DNA from: Flavobacterium endoglycinae
GTDB taxonomy: Bacteria > Bacteroidota > Bacteroidia > Flavobacteriales > Flavobacteriaceae
Length of the DNA stretch: 64,000 bases
NCBI RefSeq assembly: GCF_017352115.1
Contig: NZ_CP071448.1
Span: 5,071,001-5,135,000 of the forward strand
Reading direction: 5' to 3'
How positions within the stretch are numbered: the stretch's first letter is position 1; every line of letters begins with the position of its first letter. Both the position numbers and the translations under genes were made by a program. The notes beneath the pieces are model-generated. The model made no database searches. It was not told the DNA's origin and worked only from the letters and a program-made list of their open reading frames with translations. Below, one piece after another: positions 19,233 to 29,500 of this stretch.

Positions 19233-21545
19233 ATGGAACTAAATAAAATCTATAAAATAGGATATATTGCCATAAGTTTGACCCTAGTTTTTTTATTGTC
19301 ATGCAACGCTCAGAAAACCATTTCTTTACAAAAGAAACAAGTATCAGATAAGGTTTATCCGTTGTTGGACACCGAAAATTCAAGATGGTTTTACTTTTCA
19401 TCAGCAAGCCGTCCGTTTGGTATGGTTAATTTAAGTCCCGATACAGAGATTAAAGGCGATTGGGGAGGAGGTTATAAATATACTACAGATACCGTTAAGG
19501 GTTTTAGCCACGTTCACGAATGGCAGCTGTCTGGAGTATCGGTAATGCCTGTTACAATTTCTGACACGAATAAATCCTCCGTTTTTAAAGATTTTTATTC
19601 CAAATTCAGCCATAAGACCGAAATTATAACGCCGGGTTATCATTCTTTAAAATTAGATAGATATCAGATCACAGCAGAATTAACCAGCACACCAAGAGTT
19701 GGATTTCATCAATATACTTTTCCTAAAAATGCGCAAAAAGCCATTCTTTTTAATCTCAATACCATTTTAGGACCTTGCGAAAATAGAAATGGCACATTAG
19801 AAAAAAATAATGATTACGAACTTTCCGGTTCATTAGTTTTGAGCACTAACTTCAGACGTCCAAAACCTTTGACCGTATTTTTTAAAGTTAAAACAAATCA
19901 GCCAATTGCTTCTTTAGAAAGAGATCCTGCAACGGGGAATTATTTAATCCATTTTGGTAAAGCGAAAGAACAAATACTGATGAAAGTCGGTATTTCTTAT
20001 ACCTCAATAGAAAACGCCGCGATTAATATGGAAACAGAATTGCCTCATTGGAATTTTAGCCAAACGGTAGCCGATTCAAGAAAAGAGTGGAGCGCTTTAT
20101 TAGGAAGAATAAAAATAGAAGGAGGCACAGAAACTGATCAGAGAAGATTTTACACTGATCTATGGCATGCCTTGCAAGGAAGAAAAATGATCAGCGACGC
20201 AAATGGAGCCTATCCTGATAATACAGGAAATCAATTCAGAGTCGGACATTTACCATTGAATACTAATGGAAAACCCAAATTCAACCATTACAATTCGGAT
20301 GCTTTTTGGGGCGCACAATGGACAATCAACACGCTTTGGGGATTGGTTTATCCTGAAATTATGGAAGAATTTGTGTATTCGCTCATGCAGTATTACAAAG
20401 ATGGCGGTATCATTCCGCGTGGTCCTGCTGGCGGAAATGATACGTATGTAATGACAGGAGCTTCGACAACGCCGTTTATTATAAGTGCCATTCAAAAAGG
20501 AATTGTAAAAGAAAATCTGGAAGAGATTTATACAGCGCTTAAAAAAAATCACATGCCAGGCGGTATTATGGAAAAAGCGGGATATGAACACAATACCAAC
20601 ATTGGTGGTGGACTAAAATATTGTTTACAGAATGGATATGTGCCGTACCCGCTTCCCGATGGCAACTTTGGAAGCCATGAAGACGGAGCAAGCCAGACTT
20701 TAGAATATGCCTATCAAGATTGGACTTTGGCACAGTTGGCTAAAAAACTGAAGCATGAAGACGATTATCAATATTTCATGAAAAGGTCTCAGAACTATAA
20801 AAATATATTTGACACCTCGATTGGCTGGATGCGCCCTAAAAATGCAGAAGGGAAATGGCGCGAAAATTACGATCCGTATCAGTATGAAAACGGATTTATT
20901 GAATCCAACGGAGCACAGTCAACTTGGTTTGTGCCGCATGATATGGAAGGTTTAGCCAATTTAATGGGAGGAAAAGAAAAAGCAGCAGAAAAATTGAATC
21001 TCCAGTTTGAAACCGCTCAAAAGTTAAATTTCACTTCAGGTACCTCACATGATGCAGAATTGCATCCAGAATTTAGTAGAATTCCTGTAAATTTCGGAAA
21101 TCAGCCCTCTATGCAGACGTCTAATATCTTTACCCTTTTAGGAAGACCCGATTTGACGCAGTTTTGGACTAGAAGTGTAGTCAAAAACACTTTCAGCGGA
21201 TTATCTCCCGCAACAGGTTACAATGGCGACGAAGATCAGGGGTTGATGGGAAGCCTGAATGTTTTGCTTAAATTAGGTTTATTTCAAATGAATGGAGGAA
21301 CTGATAAAGAAGCGGTTTACCAAATAGGAAGTCCAATTTTCAATAAAGTTACAATAGATTTAAATCCGAGATATTATTCAGGAAAAACCTTTGTGATTAA
21401 AGCTGAAAATAACAGCACAGAAAAAGTATATATAAAAGACATCAAATACAATAACAAAGCGGTAAAAGATTTTACGCTTACGCATGAAGAAATTACAAAG
21501 GGCGGCGAGCTAATCTTAGGAATGTCAGATCAGCCAAAGTCTTAA
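19233..21545 (+). CDS. GH92 family alpha-mannosidase-like lipoprotein, 770 aa
   Basis: A lipoprotein signal (LVFLLSC followed by NAQK) puts it on a membrane surface. The N-terminal beta-sandwich (SRPFGMVNLSPDTEI, GGYKYTTDTVKGFSHVHEW) and the alpha/alpha barrel (FYTDLWHALQGRKMISD, NSDAFWGAQWTINTLWGL, PRGPAGGNDTYVMTG) are GH92. The segment GYNGDEDQGLMGSLNVLLKLG near residue 664 replaces the more common GLPGNDDCGxMSAW, so it belongs to a divergent subgroup. GH92 enzymes are calcium-dependent, inverting exo-alpha-mannosidases. The family includes alpha-1,2, -1,3 and -1,4 linkages and one known mannosyl-phosphate activity, and this subgroup's linkage is not predictable here. A second GH92 gene starts 17 bp downstream in the same operon. 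Confidence 0.92.
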   Translation: MELNKIYKIGYIAISLTLVFLLSCNAQKTISLQKKQVSDKVYPLLDTENSRWFYFSSASRPFGMVNLSPDTEIKGDWGGGYKYTTDTVKGFSHVHEWQLSGVSVMPVTISDTNKSSVFKDFYSKFSHKTEIITPGYHSLKLDRYQITAELTSTPRVGFHQYTFPKNAQKAILFNLNTILGPCENRNGTLEKNNDYELSGSLVLSTNFRRPKPLTVFFKVKTNQPIASLERDPATGNYLIHFGKAKEQILMKVGISYTSIENAAINMETELPHWNFSQTVADSRKEWSALLGRIKIEGGTETDQRRFYTDLWHALQGRKMISDANGAYPDNTGNQFRVGHLPLNTNGKPKFNHYNSDAFWGAQWTINTLWGLVYPEIMEEFVYSLMQYYKDGGIIPRGPAGGNDTYVMTGASTTPFIISAIQKGIVKENLEEIYTALKKNHMPGGIMEKAGYEHNTNIGGGLKYCLQNGYVPYPLPDGNFGSHEDGASQTLEYAYQDWTLAQLAKKLKHEDDYQYFMKRSQNYKNIFDTSIGWMRPKNAEGKWRENYDPYQYENGFIESNGAQSTWFVPHDMEGLANLMGGKEKAAEKLNLQFETAQKLNFTSGTSHDAELHPEFSRIPVNFGNQPSMQTSNIFTLLGRPDLTQFWTRSVVKNTFSGLSPATGYNGDEDQGLMGSLNVLLKLGLFQMNGGTDKEAVYQIGSPIFNKVTIDLNPRYYSGKTFVIKAENNSTEKVYIKDIKYNNKAVKDFTLTHEEITKGGELILGMSDQPKS

Positions 21546-21562
21546 TAAAGAAATAACAAAGA

Positions 21563-23836
21563 ATGAAAAATACAAAGTTTCTCCTTTTTTTCACGGCAAG
21601 TTTTTTTCTTGCCTTCAATTGCAATGCACAGCAGAGTGTACACCAATATGTAGATCCAATGATTGGGTCAGAAGGCGTGGGCAGGGTTTTTATTGGGCCA
21701 TCTTGTCCGTACGGAATGGTAAAACCAAGTCCCGACTGTACTTCGAGTCCAAACAGCGGTTGGCTTCCAATGCCTAAAGAAGTTACAGGATTTAGTCAGG
21801 TGCATGTGAGCGGAACGGGTGGCGGGCCAAAATACGGAAACATCCTGATTATGCCTTTTTCGGGTCCTTTAGACAAAATGGATCAGATTTCTTTCAGAGC
21901 TGAAGAAAATGTAAAACTGGGGTATTACGAAACTGTTTTTAAGGAAAATAACATAAAAACGGAAATTACCACTGGAGAGAAAGTTTCATTTTATAGAATT
22001 ACCTATCCAAAAAATAGTTCTAAAGAATTAAAAATTGACCCAGGATTTTTTCTGGGGGAAGAAAAAATTCCAGATGCCAGAGAAGCGCAGCAGTTTGTAG
22101 GCTCGCAGATCGAGATAGTTTCAGATACAGAAGTAAGAGGTTACAGCAGAATTAGAGGCGGATGGAACAACGGAAGAGCGTATACGGTATATTTCTGCGC
22201 TGTTTTCGATCAGCCGATATCAAAATATGTAACTTTCAAAGACGGTAAATTCTACAATAATCAGAAAGCGCAGTTTGATTCAGGAAAAAAAACAGCAGCG
22301 TTTCTTTCTTTTGGAAATGTTGGAAAAGAAGAACTGAATGTTAAAATAGGAATCTCTTTTTTAAGCGAATTAAAAGCCAAAAACAATATAGAAGCTGAAA
22401 TCCCGCACTGGAATTTTAATGAGGTTTTAAAGACTTTAGAAAACAAATGGGAGAATTTATTAAGCCGTATACAGCTTTCAAAAGACACTTCAGACCAATA
22501 TAAAAAAATGTTTTATACCGGTTTGTATCACACCATGATTATGCCTGTAGACAGAACGGGAGAGAATCCATTATGGACCAATGACGAACCATATTATGAC
22601 GATTTTTATACCATTTGGGATACCTTTCGAACCTCAAGTCCGTTAATCACTTTAATTGACAGTAAACGAAAAGTGGATATCATAAATGCCATGCTGAATA
22701 TTTATAAACGCGAAGGGTATTTGCCCGAAGGCAGAAGCGGTAACGATAACGGAAGAACTCAAGGAGGATCAAATGCTGAGGTGGTTATTGCCGATGCTTT
22801 TGTAAAGAATTTAAAAGGAATTAATTACGAGCTCGCGCTGCAGGCAATGCTTAAAGACGCTACAGTTCCGCCTGGAGGAAATGAAGAAAAAGAAGGAAGA
22901 GGCGGACTTATCGATTACCTAAAACTTGGATATGTTCCTTATGGCACAGACCGTGCAGGAAATCGAACAATTGACTATTCGTACAATGATTATAATATTG
23001 CCACAGTAGCCAAAGGTTTAGGCAAAACCGAACTTTATAATCAATACATGAAACAGGCAGAAAGCTGGCAGAATTTATGGCGTCCTGATTATGAAAATAA
23101 TGGTGCAAAAGGATTTATCATGCCAAAAGACAAAGACGGAAACTGGCTGGACGATGTAGTTTTTGGAGAATCTAAAATCCAGAAACCGACCTTTAAATAT
23201 ACGCCTGTTATTATCGAATCGCCTTGGTATGTTTGCCACTGGTGCGTATTTTTCTACGAAGGAACTTCTTGGGAATATTCATTCAGTATTCCGCATGACG
23301 TTCCAGAATTAATCAAGAAATCAGGAGGAGAAAAAGCATTTGAAAGCCGTTTGGATATTTTCTTCGATCAGAATTTGTATAATGTGGCCAATGAACCTTC
23401 ATTTTTAACACCTTGCCTGTACCACTGGATCGGGAAACCTTATTTGAGCAGCGACAGAATTAGAACCATTATAAAAAGTAATTTTAATACTTCAAGAGAA
23501 GGTTTGCCTGGAAATGACGATTCTGGAGCGATGTCTTCATGGCTTGCTTTTCATATGATGGGATTGTATCCAAATGCAGGACAACCGTATTACCTGATCA
23601 ATACGCCTTTGATTAAAGAAACAGCAATCCGGCTGGAAAATGGAAAAAAGTTTACCATTTCAGCTAAAAAAATGACGGATAAAAACAGATACATAAAAAG
23701 CGCGCTGTTAAATGGAAAACCATACAGCAAAGCTTGGATTACGCATGATGATATTAATAACGGTGGCGAATTGGTTTTAGAAATGGATTCAAAACCTTCA
23801 GCTTGGGGAACGACAATTTTACCTCCAACGAAATAA
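21563..23836 (+). CDS. GH92 family alpha-mannosidase, 757 aa
   Basis: This is the canonical member of the pair. It shows QYVDPMIGSEGVGRVF, GPSCPYGMVKPSPD, TGFSQVHVSGTGGG, YDDFYTIWDTFRTSSPL, EGRSGNDNGRTQGGSNAEV and GLPGNDDSGAMSSWLAFHM near residue 650, where the catalytic-base Asp region is found. The signal peptide ends in FNCNAQ; cleavage by either signal peptidase is conceivable, since the lipobox is weak. It is an exo-alpha-mannosidase by family. Its 17-bp spacing from the previous GH92 and 15-bp spacing to the next gene indicate one operon. Two dissimilar GH92 enzymes in tandem suggest sequential removal of different mannose linkages. Confidence 0.95.
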   Translation: MKNTKFLLFFTASFFLAFNCNAQQSVHQYVDPMIGSEGVGRVFIGPSCPYGMVKPSPDCTSSPNSGWLPMPKEVTGFSQVHVSGTGGGPKYGNILIMPFSGPLDKMDQISFRAEENVKLGYYETVFKENNIKTEITTGEKVSFYRITYPKNSSKELKIDPGFFLGEEKIPDAREAQQFVGSQIEIVSDTEVRGYSRIRGGWNNGRAYTVYFCAVFDQPISKYVTFKDGKFYNNQKAQFDSGKKTAAFLSFGNVGKEELNVKIGISFLSELKAKNNIEAEIPHWNFNEVLKTLENKWENLLSRIQLSKDTSDQYKKMFYTGLYHTMIMPVDRTGENPLWTNDEPYYDDFYTIWDTFRTSSPLITLIDSKRKVDIINAMLNIYKREGYLPEGRSGNDNGRTQGGSNAEVVIADAFVKNLKGINYELALQAMLKDATVPPGGNEEKEGRGGLIDYLKLGYVPYGTDRAGNRTIDYSYNDYNIATVAKGLGKTELYNQYMKQAESWQNLWRPDYENNGAKGFIMPKDKDGNWLDDVVFGESKIQKPTFKYTPVIIESPWYVCHWCVFFYEGTSWEYSFSIPHDVPELIKKSGGEKAFESRLDIFFDQNLYNVANEPSFLTPCLYHWIGKPYLSSDRIRTIIKSNFNTSREGLPGNDDSGAMSSWLAFHMMGLYPNAGQPYYLINTPLIKETAIRLENGKKFTISAKKMTDKNRYIKSALLNGKPYSKAWITHDDINNGGELVLEMDSKPSAWGTTILPPTK

Positions 23837-23851
23837 AAAAGGATAAACAGG

Positions 23852-24412
23852 ATGAAAAATATATTTTTAATGCTTCTTTTCTGCATCGTTTATCAGAAAG
23901 GAATTGCACAGCAGTACATTCCGACAATAAAAAATAACAGCCAATTGCATTATGTCTGTAAGCTTCACGGACAAACCAGAAGTCTTCAGCTCACTGCCGA
24001 AACAGCGGCTGATAAACTGGCTTTTAAATTGGAAACCAGAGGTGTGAAAAGTAAAATCGTCATGCTTCCAGAAGCCGTACAGAATGGAACCGAATTAAGT
24101 TTTAATCAAGGAGAATATGCGCCTGTTTTAAACTTAAAACCTACAGAAACTTTTTTTATGATTTCAAGATCAGCTTATAAGAACTTGATAAAAAACAGTT
24201 CTTTTGTTTATAATAATACGACGTATGTTTTGGATGAAAAAAATGCAGAAAGTGTTCAAATTGACGGAAAAACAATAGACGCTCTGCATGTGAAAGCGCA
24301 GATCGACGAAACCGAAATGTGGATTGTAAAAAATCCAGATTTTCCACTAATCTGTAAAATCACCAATAATCCGTTGGGAATTAACCCAACGTTGGTAAAA
24401 GTTGTGGATTAA
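23852..24412 (+). CDS. Small secreted protein of unknown family, 186 aa
   Basis: A signal peptide ending YQKGIAQ is visible. The rest is predicted to be beta-rich, with several alternating strands (LHYVCKLHGQTRSLQLTAE, LAFKLETRGVKSKIVML) and no metal-binding or catalytic motif that I recognise. It is the third gene of the GH92 operon, 15 bp after the second GH92 and followed by an intergenic repeat. Position suggests a periplasmic accessory protein of the glycan locus. Function is unknown. Confidence 0.75.
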   Translation: MKNIFLMLLFCIVYQKGIAQQYIPTIKNNSQLHYVCKLHGQTRSLQLTAETAADKLAFKLETRGVKSKIVMLPEAVQNGTELSFNQGEYAPVLNLKPTETFFMISRSAYKNLIKNSSFVYNNTTYVLDEKNAESVQIDGKTIDALHVKAQIDETEMWIVKNPDFPLICKITNNPLGINPTLVKVVD

Positions 24413-24436
24413 TAAAGATGAAATAGAACAAAATTT

Positions 24437-24583
24437 AATTTTAACACATAGAAACATAGATTTTTTTTTTGCTTTTGTTTAAGATTACTGAAAAAGCAAG
24501 CTTTAACACATAGCTATGTGTTTTCAAATAAGTGAAACGCCTTTTTTTATTTTATAAAAGCTATGTTTCTATGTGTTAAAATT
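24437..24583. repeat. CACATAG-family intergenic inverted repeat, copy B (best preserved)
   Basis: The two ends (24437-24459 and 24561-24583) are perfect 23-bp inverted repeats whose core is AACACATAGAAACATAG. Near the middle lies a perfect 18-bp palindrome, AACACATAGCTATGTGTT (24505-24522), made of the same tip sequence. The interior is AT-rich and non-coding. The element lies between the GH92 operon and the metallophosphoesterase gene. Copies A (7847-7941) and C (31941-32076) share the tips. Confidence 0.85.
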
Positions 24584-24627
24584 AATTTCACCGAAAGGGT
24601 TAAAGTTTCTGAGTTATAATAATAAAC

Positions 24628-26463
24628 ATGGCATATAAAAATTTCTTTTGGGTATTGATTTTTGCAGTTCTGATTTCCTGTAAAACAGAACAGCATTTGC
24701 ATGACCAAAAAACAAAGATTGCTTTTATAGCCGATGCGCATTTGCAGGATATTTTTGCCAAATTTGAAGATAACGATTATCAAGGCATTCAAAACCCTGA
24801 AACTGGCCAATATGCTAATATCAGAACTATGAATGCCCAGCTGCATTCTACGCGAATTTTTAATGAAAATTACTTTGCTTTTTTAGAAGCTTTAAATGAT
24901 ATTGCGAAAAGAGGCATAAAACAGGTGGTGCTTCCTGGTGACTTCAGCGATGACGGACAGCCCGTACATGTTCGCGGATTGCGAAAAATTCTCGATCAAT
25001 ATTCCCAGAAATACGGTATCTCATTCTATGTAACCACAGGAAATCACGATGTTGTACGACCTTTTGCACAAGATGCTGTTAAGACAGATTTTTTAGGAAA
25101 AGACGGAAAAGAACAGATCATCAGCAGTTCTGAAAATATTTTGAATAAAAGTAAAAGCGAACTAGTTCCCATCATAACCGCCGATATCAAAAATTGGGGT
25201 TACAAAGAAACGATTCATGAAATGCGAGATTTTGGTTTTTTCCCAAAAAAGACCGATTTGTACTGGGAAACGCCATTTTCAAAATACACTTACTCAGAAT
25301 ATAATTTTGAAGAAGCTCAAAAAGAATCTCCTTTAGAAAATAGAACTTATGTAGTTAAAAACACCAATTTGTTTCTGCCCGATGCCAGTTATTTGGTAGA
25401 ACCGGTTAAAGGAATCTGGCTTTTAGCAATCGATGCCAATGCCTATGTTCCAAATGAGAAATTATCTGGAAAAACAGATGATCCGCATGATTTTTCGGGA
25501 GCCAATACAGGCTACAATAACGTTTTGATCTATAAAAGCCATTTGCTAAAGTGGGTAAAAAAAGTTGCTGCAGAAGCCAAAGCCAAAGGAAAAATACTAA
25601 TCGCTTTCAGCCATTACCCAATGGTAGAATTTAATGACAATGCTTCTCCCGAATTAAAGCAGCTTTTTGGTGCCGATAAAATGCAATTGCAGCGTGTTCC
25701 CGATGAAGAAGTGGCGCAACAGTTTGCAGATGCCGGGATTCAGGTTCATTTTGGCGGACACATGCACATCAACAATACCGGCGTTCGAACAACGGCAGAA
25801 GGAAATACGCTTTTCAATATTCAAACCCCATCGCTTGCCGCTTATATGCCTGCTTATAAAATATTGACCATTCATTCTGGTTCAGAACTGGAAGTGGAAA
25901 CCATTGTGATAGGGAAAGTCAATAAATACAATAGTTTATTCCCTTTTTACGAAGAAGAATATGCTCATTTAAAAGAAATCAAAAGCAATGTAATCTGGGA
26001 CAAAGAAATTTTAAAGGCAACTGATTATAAAGATTTTACCACTTGGCATTTGAAAGAATTGGTAAGATTACGCTTTTTGCCAGAAGATTTTCCAATCGAA
26101 TTTCTAAAGTCAATTGTAAATCTTTCAGGAAGGGATTTGTTAGAAAAGAATAAAAACAGCTATAACCTTGATAAAGAGCTGAAAGAAAATTCATTGACTC
26201 GCTCTGATTTTGAATCATGGAACGGATTCGACATGATTTTCGATTTTTACCGTTTAAAAAATGCTGGAGAACTGGCTGTTCCAGAGATTGGAACCAAGAG
26301 ATTAAAGCAATATGAGCTGATCTGCAAAGAATTTAAAAAATCAGATAATCCGCAACTGGTTTTATGGTCAGAGATATTCTATAAAACCATGAATGGCGAG
26401 CCTTCCAATCATTTTAAAATTGATTTAAAAAGTAACAGAATTGATAATTTATCTGTTAAATAA
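24628..26463 (+). CDS. Calcineurin-like metallophosphoesterase lipoprotein, 611 aa
   Basis: A lipoprotein signal (FAVLISC, Cys18) is followed by the full metallophosphoesterase signature: IAFIADAHLQD, VVLPGDFSDDGQP, VTTGNHDVV, FSHYPMVEF and VHFGGHMHINNTG. These supply the Asp, His and Asn ligands of a dinuclear metal centre. The C-terminal third (after about residue 430) is helical and not recognised. The enzyme would cleave a phosphomonoester or diester outside the cytoplasm. It sits between the GH92 operon and the HTCS. A role in removing phosphate from a phosphorylated glycan is inferred only from location. A nucleotide or phospholipid substrate is equally possible from sequence. Confidence 0.92.
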   Translation: MAYKNFFWVLIFAVLISCKTEQHLHDQKTKIAFIADAHLQDIFAKFEDNDYQGIQNPETGQYANIRTMNAQLHSTRIFNENYFAFLEALNDIAKRGIKQVVLPGDFSDDGQPVHVRGLRKILDQYSQKYGISFYVTTGNHDVVRPFAQDAVKTDFLGKDGKEQIISSSENILNKSKSELVPIITADIKNWGYKETIHEMRDFGFFPKKTDLYWETPFSKYTYSEYNFEEAQKESPLENRTYVVKNTNLFLPDASYLVEPVKGIWLLAIDANAYVPNEKLSGKTDDPHDFSGANTGYNNVLIYKSHLLKWVKKVAAEAKAKGKILIAFSHYPMVEFNDNASPELKQLFGADKMQLQRVPDEEVAQQFADAGIQVHFGGHMHINNTGVRTTAEGNTLFNIQTPSLAAYMPAYKILTIHSGSELEVETIVIGKVNKYNSLFPFYEEEYAHLKEIKSNVIWDKEILKATDYKDFTTWHLKELVRLRFLPEDFPIEFLKSIVNLSGRDLLEKNKNSYNLDKELKENSLTRSDFESWNGFDMIFDFYRLKNAGELAVPEIGTKRLKQYELICKEFKKSDNPQLVLWSEIFYKTMNGEPSNHFKIDLKSNRIDNLSVK

Positions 26464-26516
26464 TTTTGATATTTATTAGATCAAAAAAGACTAAATTGCA
26501 TTTATAATTTATTTTC

Positions 26517-29500
26517 ATGAGACTCAAATTCCTAATATTATTCTTGTTTTCTGTTGCCTTTTATCATTCTTATTCACAGAATATAAAATTTGCGCATTAT
26601 AACGACAATAATGGGCTGTCGCATAATTCGGTGCGTCATATTGTACAGGATAAAAAAGGTTTTATGTGGTTTGGAACCTTCTCTGGACTAAACCGATTTG
26701 ACGGTTATCAGTTTAAAAACTACATGAGTTCTGTTGCTGGAAAAAATAAATTGTATAATGATGATATTACCGCTTTAGAACTGGATGAAGCTTCCAATAA
26801 TTTATGGATAGGCACGAGAAAAGGGTTGACGCTCTTTAAAATGGACACTCATGTGTTTACCACTTTTTTTCATAAAAAGAACGATCCAAACAGCCTTCCT
26901 GATGACGAAGTGAGATCGGTTTATGCAGATAAATTCAATCGAGTTTGGGTCGGTACCAAGAACAAAGGAGTGTATCTATTTTCTTTGCAAGATAAACGAT
27001 TTGAGAAAATCCAGCTTAAAGGTTTTGATTACGTCAAAGACATTTTTGAAGACAAAAAAGGCAACGTTTGGATTGGAAGTTATGAAAAATCAGGTGTTGC
27101 CAAAATTACAATGGATGCAAAAGGAGCGATAGTTAGAATTATCACGTATACGCTTTCTGTACCCAATTCAAATATCAAAAACCCTTATCTCAATTTTATT
27201 TATGAAGATGCCAAATCGGATATTTTCATCGGAACTAGGGAAGGATTGTATAAATTGGATCAAGCCAAAAATCAGTTTATCAATCTGTACATCGACAACA
27301 AACAGGTGAGAGGTGCTTTAGGACCTTATTTTTTATCTGTTGCAAGAGCTCCTGACGGTAAATATTGGGTAGGAACTTTGGGCGGATTATTAGTTTGCAA
27401 TGAGCTGGAAGATATTCAGAAAGGAAATTACAAATGGTATTATTCCATTTTATCTGATGATAGTTCGCTAGTTGATAATTTAATAGCATCGCTTTATTTT
27501 GATAAATCTGGCGTATTATGGATTGGAACCGAAGACGGTTTAGACAAGTACGATCCTTATGAAAACCAGTTTACTTTAAACAAAGACATTTCGCGTTCTA
27601 TTGGCAATCAAGCGCCTAGAATTAGAGGTTTTGCTAAAACATACGATGAAAAAGTAATTGTAGCGACTTACCATAACGGACTTTTTATTTCGAATACAAA
27701 AGGTTCGGTTCCTTTGCACAATACAGGAAAAGATATTGCCAGCATTTATTCAGATGACGGAAAGATTTTTTACTGCGGTCTTTGGGATGGAAATATTTTG
27801 GTTTACAATTACCTAACAAATTCTTCTCGAGAAATACAGACAGGGTTTGAAAAATCGCCTGTTTTTGCTTTTTCCAAAATTGATAATGAGTCCATGATTG
27901 TAGGTTCGTTTGGAGAAGGAGCTGTAATTTTGAATACTAAAACACTGCAATTTCAGACTTCAAGCAAGCTTTTGCCAGACTTTCAAATCAATGCCATTGA
28001 CAGAGATGCCAAAAATAATATCTGGTTTGCAACCGAAACTGGAGTCGTAAAATACAACATCAATTCTGGCAAGATAGAAACCTATTCTTCCCTTTTTATC
28101 AAAGAAAAAGGCGTTCCTCATGATGAAAATGTGAGTGATGTTTTAGTGGATGTAAAAGGTAAAATTTGGGCTTCAACACGCTCAGGACTTTGCTTATACA
28201 ATCCGAAAAAGAATGAATTTGAACCCGTTAAAAAGCTGAAGGAACTTTCAGGAAAATGGATAACTGATATTCTATCCGATGCAAAGGGAAATCTGTGGCT
28301 CAATATCAATAACAACAACATTGCTTTTGTTAAAGCCGATTTAAATGATGTCAGCATTTATCACGTAAACAGCGGTAACAGATTGGATGTTTTTAGCTCA
28401 AGCGGTTTCTTTTATTTTAATAATTCGAATATTTTTCTGGGAGGCAAAAACGGAGTTATTTCTTTTTCGCCACCGGCAATGAAACGAAACAAATGGTCGC
28501 CTATGCCTGTTATTTCTGAATTTAAGATTCAGAATGAAGAAGTTTTTCCAGAAATGGAAATTAATGGCGAAATCCCGCTTTCAAAAGACCTGAACTATGG
28601 CAAAGAAATAGAGCTTACGCATAAAAATCGCAATTTTTCGATTCAGTTTTCGACTCCTTCATTCGCAAATGAAAAATTGAACAGATTTCAATATATGCTG
28701 GAAGGTTTTGATAAACATTGGATTACAGCTAACAGCACTTCGAGAATTGTGCAGTACACGAACTTGTATCCAGGAAATTATACTTTTAAAATACGATCAA
28801 GCAATAGTGACGGCTATTGGAGTAAAACGGTTTCGTATAAAATAAAAATCCTACCTCCATTCTGGCTTACGCCGACTTCATTTTTGATGTTTTTTGCGAT
28901 TCTGTTTGGGGTTTTCTATTTTATCAGAAGAGAAATTAAAAACCGAATCCGCTTGAAACAAGAACTGCTTACCGAAAAAGTAAACAGAGAACACGATATA
29001 AAACTCAATAATGAAAAGCTGCGTTTCTTTACCAATATTTCGCATGAATTAAGAACGCCTTTGACTTTAATTTTAGGACCTGCAAAACAGCTTTTGGAGG
29101 AAAACAGCAACGCAACCGATTATGAGAAAAGCCGATACAATCTCATTTATCAGAATGCGAGCCGACTGTTGAATCTGGTAAATCAGGTTTTAGATTTTAG
29201 AAAAGCGCAATCGGGTGAATTAAAGCTCAAAGTGACGCAGACTGATATACTTTCTTATTCTCGAAATATTTTCGACTCGTTTAAGGAAATGGCTTTTAAT
29301 AAAAAAATTAAGCTCAATTTCATCACCGAAGATCAAGAAATCAACGGATGGCTGGACAATGATAAGTATGATAAAATTCTCTACAATCTTTTATCAAATG
29401 CTTTAAAATTCACTAACAAAAACGGAAACGTAGATATGTCTGTGAGACTTAAAGAAACTGCTGCTGATATTTTGGTGATAGAAGTAACCGATAATGGAAT

